Shown: positions 1 through 5,639 of the stretch, one piece after another
Numbering within the stretch: position 1 is the stretch's first letter
How the letters are laid out: the number at the start of each line of letters is the position of its first letter
Source of the DNA: Chryseobacterium sp.
GTDB taxonomy: Bacteria; Bacteroidota; Bacteroidia; Flavobacteriales; Weeksellaceae
Assembly: GCA_017989575.1 (NCBI GenBank)
Contig: JAGNPP010000177.1
Span: 1-5,639 of the forward strand
Reading direction: 5' to 3'
DNA length: 5,639 bases
The notes under the pieces: generated by a model
Databases searched by the model: none
Told to the model about the DNA's origin: nothing
What the model saw: the letters and a program-made list of their open reading frames with translations, nothing else
Made by a program: the position numbers and the translations under genes

Positions 1-861
1 AGTTTAGGGTACACTTACATAGACCTCAATAAACACAAGGAAGCATTACACTTCAGCCGCAAAGCTTATTTGCTATCTAAGATTGAAAATGACTCCATCA
101 ACCAAGCATTTGGACTGTATGGAATTGGGAATACGTATTTGGAAATGAATCAGTTGGACAGTTCGATTTATTATCACAAAAAAGCCCTTCCCATCTTCGA
201 AAAAGCGCAGGACATCTACAGATTGCAATACATCTATGATGATCTTGCTACAATCTACGAAAAATCTGGCGAGGATAAGCTCTACAACTACTACTCCAAG
301 AAATCAAAAGAGTTGAATGACATTAATAGAAAAAAAGAAAAAATAGAAACCAACAAAATTTCTAAAAAAATAATAGACCACGAAAAGACAAAATGGTATG
401 AGAATCTCTATCTCATCATTGTTGGATTACTGATTTTCTTTGTGATAAAATTGTACTTTACAATCAAAATTTTCAGACGTTACAAAAAAGAAAAACAACA
501 GCAAAAAACAACAAAAGAAGACCTTTTGGAAAAGGAATTGGTAGTGAATGAACTGGAGTCAAAAATCAATGATTCTTTCTCAGAATTGTTGGAACTCGCA
601 AAAGCCAACGATTCGTCTTTCCTGAGTCGATTCAAAGAAATCTACTCTGATTTTTACATCAAACTGACAGAAAGGTATCCTGATATGACAAGTGGACAGG
701 TGAAATTTTGTGCTTTATTGAAACTTAATTTCTCTACGAAAGAGATTGCGCAATGCAGCCATATCTCTGTCCGAAGTGTGGAAATGAAAAAGAGCAGACT
801 CAGAAAACAGCTGAACATCCCATCGGAAGTTGACCTCAACAATTGGATGATGAATCTTTAA
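1..861 (+). CDS. TPR-transmembrane-LuxR-type HTH regulator (5' end outside window)
   Basis: The frame is open from base 1 to the TAA at 859-861, giving 286 visible residues. An internal TTG at 70 is not a credible start because TPR-like sequence continues upstream of it, so the true start precedes the window. Visible residues 1-28, about 35-68 and about 77-106 look like TPR helix pairs (for example GLYGIGNTYLEMNQLDSSIY). One hydrophobic helix follows at about 135-158 (LYLIIVGLLIFFVIKLYF), then a basic, coiled-coil-like stretch at about 160-199. A C-terminal helix-turn-helix of LuxR/GerE type lies at about 230-273 (TSGQVKFCALLKLNFSTKEI, then the recognition helix SVRSVEMKKSRLRKQL). Proteins of this layout are common in Bacteroidota. 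I infer that the TPRs face the periplasm and the HTH the cytoplasm, making it a one-component transmembrane regulator without receiver or kinase domains. The ligand and targets are unknown. It converges on the minus-strand genes. Confidence 0.85.
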   Translation, partial: SLGYTYIDLNKHKEALHFSRKAYLLSKIENDSINQAFGLYGIGNTYLEMNQLDSSIYYHKKALPIFEKAQDIYRLQYIYDDLATIYEKSGEDKLYNYYSKKSKELNDINRKKEKIETNKISKKIIDHEKTKWYENLYLIIVGLLIFFVIKLYFTIKIFRRYKKEKQQQKTTKEDLLEKELVVNELESKINDSFSELLELAKANDSSFLSRFKEIYSDFYIKLTERYPDMTSGQVKFCALLKLNFSTKEIAQCSHISVRSVEMKKSRLRKQLNIPSEVDLNNWMMNL

Positions 862-940
862 GAATCAATCAAGCAACACATTTTACTTATTGATAATCTG
901 AATCTTACAAACATGTTGTAGATATGTCGTAGGTGTTTTT

Positions 941-971
941 TTGCTAATATTATGTTAAATAGCAATATTTG
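941..971 (+). promoter_or_regulatory. Weak Bacteroidota-type promoter candidate
   Basis: A TTG at 941-943 is followed after 20 nt by AATATTTG at 964-971, one mismatch from the Bacteroidota -7 consensus TAnnTTTG. Spacing fits the -33/-7 arrangement of this phylum. A transcript would start near 978 and end at the terminator around 1190, about 210 nt, with no ORF inside. In AT-rich DNA such a match arises easily by chance, so this is only a candidate. Confidence 0.2.
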
Positions 972-1096
972 CAGAGGTTTTGCAAGAGAAAATCTCTGAG
1001 AAAAATTTATTGATTAAAACACCTTCGTTAAGATTCTGAAAACACACTTACGAACATCAATTGAGTTGGAAAATTAATGTTCTACTTCTTGCAGAA

Positions 1097-1150
1097 AATC
1101 AGCATTATTTTCAATTGTTAAATTTTATTTTTCATATCAAAATGCTGATT
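1097..1150. repeat. 10-bp perfect inverted repeat, 34-nt spacer
   Basis: AATCAGCATT at 1097-1106 is exactly complementary to AATGCTGATT at 1141-1150. The spacer 1107-1140 is almost entirely A/T. The right arm abuts the A-run that begins the terminator at 1151. In a plus-strand RNA it would form a long-loop stem directly before the terminator hairpin. Read on the minus strand, it is followed by TTTTCTGC, a poor termination tail, so it is at best a backup terminator for the small membrane gene. Confidence 0.55.
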
Positions 1151-1192
1151 AAAAAAAGCTCCTGATTGATTGATCCGGAGTTTTATTTTTTT
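1151..1192. terminator. Bidirectional intrinsic terminator between convergent genes
   Basis: CTCC (1159-1162) pairs with GGAG (1177-1180). After one T/C mismatch the stem continues GAT/ATC (1164-1166 with 1173-1175) around a 6-nt loop. On the plus strand the stem extends outward through a G-U pair and A-T pairs (1155-1157 with 1182-1184) and ends in a T-rich tract at 1181-1192. On the minus strand the same hairpin is followed by seven Ts (complement of 1151-1157). It therefore suits ending both the plus-strand transcript and the leftward one. It overlaps the stop codon of the small membrane gene at 1191-1193. Confidence 0.7.
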
Positions 1193-1565
1193 ACAACCAT
1201 TTCAAATCATTCCATCTGGGAATGACTGCCAAAAGCCCCAAACCGATATAGAGAAACAAAGTGGTAACATCGGAATAAAGAAATGTACTGAGGTAATAAT
1301 GATGCAAACCAAAATGCACTGCCACCAAAATCGGGAATAGAATAACGCCCAACTTACGGAAAATCAAAATCAAAAGCCAACTGACAATCACCAGCGCATC
1401 CACACCAAAAGTGTAATAGAAAAATCCTGAAGGAATATGGATCTTCTGATGCAGAGAATATTCCGCCACATCTGTATTGACACTTAGCAAAAACGCCATT
1501 AGAATCACTCCGTAAATGAGGTAATAATCTTTGTTATTTTTAAAACTTTTATCCACTGTTTTCAT
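1191..1565 (-). CDS. Small four-helix integral membrane protein, unknown function
   Basis: I do not recognise this family. From the ATG at 1565-1563 it encodes 124 residues. A TTG 15 nt further upstream also opens the frame, but it lies in the T-run of the preceding terminator, so the ATG is preferred. Four hydrophobic segments are visible at about residues 14-33, 48-70, 72-92 and 99-116, with a short polar N-terminus (MKTVDKSFKNNKD) and a C-terminus ending in PRWNDLKWL. There is no signal-peptide cleavage pattern and no extramembrane domain. Helix 3 carries a histidine cluster (VHFGLHHYY). The ATG begins 18 nt after the terminator hairpin that follows the Lrp gene, and no TAnnTTTG promoter is visible between the two genes. 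Expression may therefore depend on readthrough from lrp or on a promoter I cannot recognise. No Shine-Dalgarno sequence is visible, as is usual in this phylum. Confidence 0.7.
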   Translation of the reverse strand: MKTVDKSFKNNKDYYLIYGVILMAFLLSVNTDVAEYSLHQKIHIPSGFFYYTFGVDALVIVSWLLILIFRKLGVILFPILVAVHFGLHHYYLSTFLYSDVTTLFLYIGLGLLAVIPRWNDLKWL

Positions 1566-1578
1566 CGCATAAAAATAC

Positions 1579-1606
1579 AAAAAAAGAGCTTAATGACTAA
1601 GCTCTT
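1579..1606 (-). terminator. Intrinsic terminator of the Lrp/AsnC gene
   Basis: A perfect 9-bp stem AAGAGCTTA/TAAGCTCTT (1584-1592 with 1598-1606) has a 5-nt loop. On the minus strand it is followed directly by seven Ts, then GTATTTTT. It starts 26 nt beyond the Lrp stop codon. No T-run follows on the plus strand, so it works leftward only. Since it lies immediately before the small membrane gene, it could also act as a partial terminator or attenuator. Confidence 0.75.
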
Positions 1607-1610
1607 CTGT

Positions 1611-1624
1611 ATAGAAATTTCTAT
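1611..1624. repeat. 14-bp perfect palindrome after the lrp stop
   Basis: ATAGAAATTTCTAT is its own reverse complement. It lies between the Lrp stop (1632-1634) and the terminator hairpin (1584-1606). Having no loop, it fits a dimer-bound DNA operator better than an RNA hairpin. It is AT-rich and present once, so chance is a real alternative. Confidence 0.45.
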
Positions 1625-1631
1625 TAACTAA

Positions 1632-2102
1632 CTATATACTAACCGCGTTTATCAAACGGTTCTTATCACTGATGTATTCCTCCATAGAGATCATACTTTC
1701 TGTTCTCATCACATCCTGAATATCATCTATTTGATAAATGATTTTCTTCGCGTCTTCTGTATTCTTCGCCTTCATTTTGCAGAAGATGTTGTATTTTCCA
1801 GAAGTTACACTCGCCTCTACCACATTTGGGATAAGCGCCAATTGTCTTAGAACCTCCTGAGTGTGGTTTGACTTTGTAAGCAAAATCCCGATGAATGCTG
1901 TGAAGTTGTAATCCAACTTGCTGTAATCTATGTTAAGAGAAGATCCCAAGATAATTCCTGCATCTTCCATTTTCTTTACTCTTACGTGGATAGTTCCTGC
2001 AGAAACATCCATTTGCTTAGCAATTTCCGTAAAAGGCATTCTAGTGTTTTCTACCAAGAAATCTAGAATTTTTTTATCGATATCGTCTAATTGATAGGTC
2101 AT
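1632..2102 (-). CDS. Lrp/AsnC family transcriptional regulator
   Basis: This is a 156-residue protein, the usual length for the family. Residues about 5-50 form the N-terminal winged helix-turn-helix: DDIDKKILDFLVENTRMPF opens it, followed by TEIAKQMDVS and a recognition helix near SAGTIHVRVKKMEDAGI. Residues about 66-142 form the RAM (ACT-like) ligand and oligomerisation domain, including the characteristic turn VTSGKYNIFCKMKAKN. Family members bind DNA as dimers to higher oligomers and often sense amino acids. The ligand and regulon here cannot be read from sequence. The ATG at 2102-2100 aligns with the family's N-terminus, with no Shine-Dalgarno sequence ahead of it. A consensus promoter sits 42 nt upstream and a strong terminator follows, so it can be a single-gene unit lying 127 nt after tamB. 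Autoregulation is common in this family but no operator can be assigned. The sequence strongly resembles Weeksellaceae homologues, from memory. Confidence 0.95.
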   Translation of the reverse strand: MTYQLDDIDKKILDFLVENTRMPFTEIAKQMDVSAGTIHVRVKKMEDAGIILGSSLNIDYSKLDYNFTAFIGILLTKSNHTQEVLRQLALIPNVVEASVTSGKYNIFCKMKAKNTEDAKKIIYQIDDIQDVMRTESMISMEEYISDKNRLINAVSI

Positions 2103-2143
2103 TTTGATTTTATTATTTATTTAAAATATATCTAATTTTTTTG

Positions 2144-2177
2144 CAAATTTAGAAAAAATTAATTTAATTAAAAACAA
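2144..2177 (-). promoter_or_regulatory. Promoter of the Lrp/AsnC gene
   Basis: Read on the minus strand, TAAATTTG (2151-2144) is a perfect match to the Bacteroidota -7 element TAnnTTTG. A TTG of the -33 element lies at 2177-2175, 23 nt upstream, which is at the long end of expected spacing. Transcription would start near 2137, giving an AT-rich leader of about 35 nt before the ATG at 2102. Confidence 0.6.
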
Positions 2178-2208
2178 ATCTTAAAACATTAACAGCTTTT
2201 AACAAAAC

Positions 2209-2233
2209 TATCATTTTTGATGATAATTATCAT
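2209..2233 (-). terminator. Overlapping palindromes at the tamB stop, weak terminator candidate
   Basis: Two mutually exclusive dyads share one arm. TATCAT (2209-2214) pairs with ATGATA (2220-2225) around a 5-nt loop. ATGATAATTATCAT (2220-2233) is a perfect 14-bp palindrome that contains the tamB stop codon (2230-2232). In the leftward transcript the first hairpin is followed by GTTTTGTT, a modest U-rich tail. The stems are nearly all A-T, so termination would be inefficient and readthrough into lrp is plausible. Confidence 0.35.
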
Positions 2234-5200
2234 TTTATCGGCTTATTTTTTATTGAATCTACTTTATTCTCATCTACCGCAGCGGAGTCTCTTTTTATTC
2301 TTTCTCGCCTTTTGAAGATATATTTGAGAGAATTAAAACTTTTACTGTACACAACGCCAACACCATAACTTTGATTGATTGCATTGGCTGTTCCCAAACC
2401 TAAATTTGACGGTTTGGAATAAGCTCTCAGCAATCTGCTTCCGTTATTATTCCGGCTCCAGTCATATTCTATCGTTCCTTCTGCAGAGAGATAATTGTTG
2501 GACGTATTTTCTGTTCTGGCAATCGGAACTCCCAGTCCGGTTTTGAAATTAATTCTTGGAGACAACGCCAGACTCACACTTGTGTTGGCACGATCGCCGG
2601 TATTGGAATTGGGATCACCGCTGATGTAATCCAGATTGACTTGGAAAGCACTGCTAATGGTATTAAGCACCGAGCCCAACTGTTTGAACAACATATTGTA
2701 ACCGGTGTTGATTGCTGTGTTTTGAAGATTAAAATCCAATCCACCACTGTTCACCACATTAAAATTATTTAGCACCAAAACAGACCCAAACTGGATGATT
2801 CTCTCGTCCTCCGTATTCATTTTTGTAGCCAAGGTTTCTTTGACTTGCGAAGAAACATCGGGCGCGGAAACTCCAAATGAAATATCCGGTTTTGTAAGCG
2901 TTTCCGTGATCTTGGTCGTCAGCATCACATTGATTGGTTGCGTGAGCGACATTCCCAGATACTCACCTGCGTTGGTTACCGTTCTGGTGTAGTTTGCAGT
3001 GATGTCCAAATCCGGAGACATCGGACTTCCACTCCACTGGATGCTGCTGTTTTTTGCAATCTGGAATGTTCTGTCCAAGATGGCTTTTGACACAAACGTT
3101 CCGTTATCCACCGTGTACGTTCCATTCATTACAATGTTACCACTTCTTTCCATTCGGAATTTCAGGTGATCTGCATCTCCTTTTACAGAAATATTTCCAA
3201 CATCGTCGCCCACCAATACATTTACCAAAGTTCCTTTATCTACCGATATATCAAAGTCCATCAACATATTGGCGCCGGATTTTTTCTTCTTTTCAATAGA
3301 TATTTTTCCGTCATCTTCTCTTTTCAAGAATCTCAGAATTTTGAATTCCTCCACATTGGAATTGGAAGCACTGTTAAAAGTAAAAGTACTGTTATTAAGA
3401 ACTTTAAGACCATCATTTGGTGTAGAAATCTCTAATCCGGAAACCGGCCCACTGACATAGACATCGCCTTGTCCGTACACACGTCCCCAAAAGAGATCAT
3501 TATCTTCTTGGGTATTATTGATAACCAAAAGATTGTCTGCCCGCATAATTAAGTTGATTCCCAGTGAAGACAACGTTTCGAACTGGATGGATCCGGAAAT
3601 ATTTCCTTTGGAATTGGAACGTCCGTCTTTGATGCCGATATTATTTAGCAAAGCCAAACCTCGTGAAAGATTGATGACTGTATCATCAAATGAGTAATCC
3701 ACTCCGGTAAACATCAGTTTCAATCCAAAACCTTTCAAAGCTAAATCTCCACTGTAATCTATATCGTTCAACGGTCCAGAAATCTTGAGATCGCCTGTCG
3801 CCTTTCCTCGGAAGTTTCCAAATATTTCTTTTACGAATTGTTGTGCAAATCCAAGATCAAACTCATTCATTTTGGCATTCACGTCCAGAATTGGAGAAGA
3901 CGGATTGTTATCAATCGTTCCCGTAACATCCAAAGTATTATGTCCCAAAAGATCCGATGACAAAGCTTGAATACTGACATCAAAAACATTTGGTTTTTCG
4001 CTTTTGGTAATTTTTGTTTCCAGATTTCCCATCGCTTTTCCATTCATAAAAATGTCATTCACATCCAGATCCAAAAGAGGCTCCAGATTATTTCCAGATT
4101 TTTTTATGAGAATAGTTCCATTGGCTGTTCCCTTAATATCCAGTGCATTTTTGTCCTTGCTAAAAGCCAGTAATTTGGAAATATCCAGATTTTTGACTTC
4201 TGCATCTGCCATAAATTCTTTGCCGGATTTGAAGGTCGCATTTTTTATTAGGAGCGCACTTTCATCGGAATAGACTCTCAGGTTTTCTATCAGGAAGTCT
4301 TTCTCTTTTTTCCGATAAGTAATGGCGTGGTTCAGTTCCGGACTTGTATCCACACTCCAGGCCACATCGTTTAATTTTATCGTAGTAGGTTCGAATCTAA
4401 AAACATAATCGCCGGTAGGATTTGTAGTTTGATTAATATTAACCAAATATTCCTTCATTTGTTTTGCTGATTCATCTTCCAGAGTTCCCAGTTTGAAATT
4501 TGTTCCAATTTTCAACAGTTGTCCATTTTCATTGTTGGCAGATAGTTTGACGTCTTGCAAAACGTTGTTTCCGTATTGTGCTCTTTTCACCGTAGCCAGT
4601 AATTGCTGACTCAGATTTGCGGTATTGACTCGTAAGCTAAGGCTGTCCACCATTGCGCTGTCTTTGGTTTTTTCCAAATCTGGCTGGTAAGTCGCATCGG
4701 TTTCGGCAAGAAATTTCTCGGCTTCGGTAAGTTCTTTTTTGCTGGTTAAAACATATTTGATGTAAGACGCATCGGCATTCAGAACCAAATCATTGGTGTT
4801 TCCGATGTAATTTCCAGAAACTTTTGCACCATTTTTAAGTTCAAGATCTGGCACAAAAAACGAAACCAAACCTTGCTTCACATCAAAATCAAAATCAAAA
4901 CCTTGTCCTGCGAAAGTCTTTTTTGGAGGATTGCCAACCAATATTTTATTCAGGCTATTCTCCACCATCAAGGCAATATTTTCCAATTCGAATTTTCCAG
5001 ACACGCGACCTACAACCGCTCCGGGCGCATCTACAGAAACAATCCTATTTCCATCTTCAAAATAAGCTTTGATTTTTGAATCCGGAATATTAAGTTTTTG
5101 CGCTGTAGAATTCAAAGTCAAATTTTGAATGTTGGCATCCAGATTCAGATCATTCAAATTGGTCATAGACACTTTTCCATCAATCAATCCACTTACAGAA

Positions 5201-5639
5201 TTGGTGTCACCAGCAGAGATGCCAAAATATTTTAAATTAACATATTTGATATTCGCTACAAAATCTGCGAACAATCTTTTTGTCGAGAAATCCACGACAC
5301 CTTTGAAATTTCCTTTCGCATTGGGATCATTGGCATTCAGGTTTCCTGTGAATCGTCTTTTATTCAGAACGCCGTCGATGGCAATATTATTCAGATTTTT
5401 GCCCATCAATTCGATGTGAGCGACATCTGATTTTGTCTTGATGTACATCGTATTCACATCAAAACCTTCTCCTTGAACATCGAATTTCCCAGAGATCAAT
5501 CCAACTTGCTTATTTTTGGTAAGAGCAGTTACATTCAAATCTTTTACATCCACGTAACCTCTGTATTTCGGACGTTTTGTGCTGTAATCTACAAGATTGA
5601 AATCCTTCATTTTCGCCTGCCCAATTCCAGTGTTTACTT
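2230..5639 (-). CDS. tamB: TamB-like translocation/assembly module protein (5' end outside window)
   Basis: The frame is open from the right edge to the TGA at 2232-2230, giving 1,135 complete residues. The Met at 5610-5608 is internal, because nine in-frame residues (VNTGIGQAK) precede it without a stop. Flavobacterial TamB proteins are usually longer than this, so some hundreds of N-terminal residues with the membrane anchor are missing. Counting from the Met at 5610, residues 1-700 are repetitive AsmA-like beta strands (for example ATGDLKISGPLNDIDYSGDL, 604-623). Residues about 700-1096 are the conserved C-terminal TamB domain (DUF490), with hallmarks FQIAKNSSIQWSGSPMSPDL (849-868), FGSVLVLNNFNV (941-952) and a terminal YGVGVVYSKSF (1082-1092). 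TamB proteins form a hydrophobic beta groove across the periplasm and serve with a TamA-type Omp85 partner in outer-membrane protein assembly or phospholipid transport. The partner is not in this window. A charged tail of about 27 residues follows the last strand. The promoter lies outside the window. Confidence 0.93.
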   Translation of the reverse strand, partial: VNTGIGQAKMKDFNLVDYSTKRPKYRGYVDVKDLNVTALTKNKQVGLISGKFDVQGEGFDVNTMYIKTKSDVAHIELMGKNLNNIAIDGVLNKRRFTGNLNANDPNAKGNFKGVVDFSTKRLFADFVANIKYVNLKYFGISAGDTNSVSGLIDGKVSMTNLNDLNLDANIQNLTLNSTAQKLNIPDSKIKAYFEDGNRIVSVDAPGAVVGRVSGKFELENIALMVENSLNKILVGNPPKKTFAGQGFDFDFDVKQGLVSFFVPDLELKNGAKVSGNYIGNTNDLVLNADASYIKYVLTSKKELTEAEKFLAETDATYQPDLEKTKDSAMVDSLSLRVNTANLSQQLLATVKRAQYGNNVLQDVKLSANNENGQLLKIGTNFKLGTLEDESAKQMKEYLVNINQTTNPTGDYVFRFEPTTIKLNDVAWSVDTSPELNHAITYRKKEKDFLIENLRVYSDESALLIKNATFKSGKEFMADAEVKNLDISKLLAFSKDKNALDIKGTANGTILIKKSGNNLEPLLDLDVNDIFMNGKAMGNLETKITKSEKPNVFDVSIQALSSDLLGHNTLDVTGTIDNNPSSPILDVNAKMNEFDLGFAQQFVKEIFGNFRGKATGDLKISGPLNDIDYSGDLALKGFGLKLMFTGVDYSFDDTVINLSRGLALLNNIGIKDGRSNSKGNISGSIQFETLSSLGINLIMRADNLLVINNTQEDNDLFWGRVYGQGDVYVSGPVSGLEISTPNDGLKVLNNSTFTFNSASNSNVEEFKILRFLKREDDGKISIEKKKKSGANMLMDFDISVDKGTLVNVLVGDDVGNISVKGDADHLKFRMERSGNIVMNGTYTVDNGTFVSKAILDRTFQIAKNSSIQWSGSPMSPDLDITANYTRTVTNAGEYLGMSLTQPINVMLTTKITETLTKPDISFGVSAPDVSSQVKETLATKMNTEDERIIQFGSVLVLNNFNVVNSGGLDFNLQNTAINTGYNMLFKQLGSVLNTISSAFQVNLDYISGDPNSNTGDRANTSVSLALSPRINFKTGLGVPIARTENTSNNYLSAEGTIEYDWSRNNNGSRLLRAYSKPSNLGLGTANAINQSYGVGVVYSKSFNSLKYIFKRRERIKRDSAAVDENKVDSIKNKPIK

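Larger units (their letters stand above)
862..1150. other. Non-coding convergent intergenic region
   Basis: About 290 AT-rich bases separate the regulator's stop from the shared terminator. I see no credible ORF on either strand and no tRNA or rRNA. Contents are a seven-T run at 936-942 without a convincing stem before it, small hairpins at 962-972 (GCAA/TTGC, loop TAT) and 985-997 (AGAGA/TCTCT, loop AAA), a weak plus-strand promoter-like pair at 941-971, and a 10-bp inverted repeat at 1097-1150. It may be a long 3' UTR of the regulator or may encode a short RNA. The sequence does not decide between these. Confidence 0.6.

Noticed and set aside
654..842. 62-codon minus-strand open frame within the regulator
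   Set aside because: It is antisense to the conserved HTH-encoding part of the plus-strand gene and its translation resembles no protein family.
936..942. Seven-T run after the regulator as its own intrinsic terminator
   Set aside because: The sequence before it (around 904-930) gives only short, imperfect A-T stems with bulges. The terminator at 1151-1192 is far better.
863..1174. Complementarity between AATCAATCA after the regulator stop and TGATTGATTGAT in the terminator loop
   Set aside because: The match is 8-9 nt of low-complexity TGAT repeats about 300 nt apart, which is expected by chance in AT-rich DNA.
1308..1325. HxxxHH motif in the small membrane protein as a desaturase/hydroxylase histidine box
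   Set aside because: Those enzymes need several histidine boxes in a much larger protein. Only one cluster is present in 124 residues.
1562..1570. Two-codon ORF (ATG CGA TGA, minus strand) whose stop overlaps the start ATG of the small membrane gene
   Set aside because: It has no Shine-Dalgarno sequence or other sign of use, and such a short match is expected by chance. It is recorded only because it overlaps a start codon.
1566..1580. TTG start adding five residues to the small membrane protein
   Set aside because: The TTG falls in the T-tract of the lrp terminator. An ATG five codons later gives a normal polar N-terminus before the first membrane helix.
2795..5419. Several plus-strand open frames of 61-96 codons opposite tamB
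   Set aside because: They lie entirely antisense to a long, well-supported TamB reading frame, have low-complexity Phe/Ser/Leu-rich translations, no domain resemblance and no promoter or spacing pattern. They are shadow frames.
1..5639. Mobile element, CRISPR, toxin-antitoxin or defence system
   Set aside because: I saw no transposase or integrase, no direct-repeat/spacer pattern, no terminal inverted repeats and no small toxin/antitoxin gene pair. Composition looks uniform and the genes are core-type.

Overview
The window looks like chromosomal DNA from a flavobacterium, most likely in the Chryseobacterium/Epilithonimonas part of the Weeksellaceae. That placement rests on the AT-rich composition, start sites without Shine-Dalgarno sequences, a TAnnTTTG-type promoter of the Bacteroidota kind, a TPR-transmembrane-LuxR regulator architecture common in that phylum, and an Lrp/AsnC protein and TamB of flavobacterial type. 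The genus is inferred from recalled protein resemblance, not from a search.

Layout, left to right. Positions 1-861 (+) hold the 3' part of a membrane-bound regulator: TPR repeats, one transmembrane helix, a coiled coil and a LuxR-like helix-turn-helix. Its start lies before the window. Positions 862-1150 are non-coding and hold a 10-bp inverted repeat and a weak promoter-like pair. A probably bidirectional intrinsic terminator at about 1151-1192 closes the convergent junction. The remaining genes all run leftward on the minus strand: tamB (2230 to beyond 5639, 5' end outside the window), then an Lrp/AsnC regulator (1632-2102), then a small unrecognised four-helix membrane protein (1191-1565). 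The Lrp gene has its own consensus promoter in the 127-nt gap after tamB and is followed by a good 9-bp terminator hairpin. That hairpin leaves almost no room for a promoter of the small membrane gene.

Functionally this is ordinary core-type content: outer-membrane biogenesis or lipid transport (TamB), amino-acid-responsive or global regulation (Lrp/AsnC), and a transmembrane one-component regulator. Nothing ties the four genes into one pathway. I found no mobile element, CRISPR array, RNA gene of a known class, toxin-antitoxin pair or defence system, and no convincing new system. The points worth a second look are regulatory: the terminator/attenuator between lrp and the membrane gene, the perfect palindromes at the ends of lrp and tamB, and a possible short transcript in the 290-nt non-coding gap.
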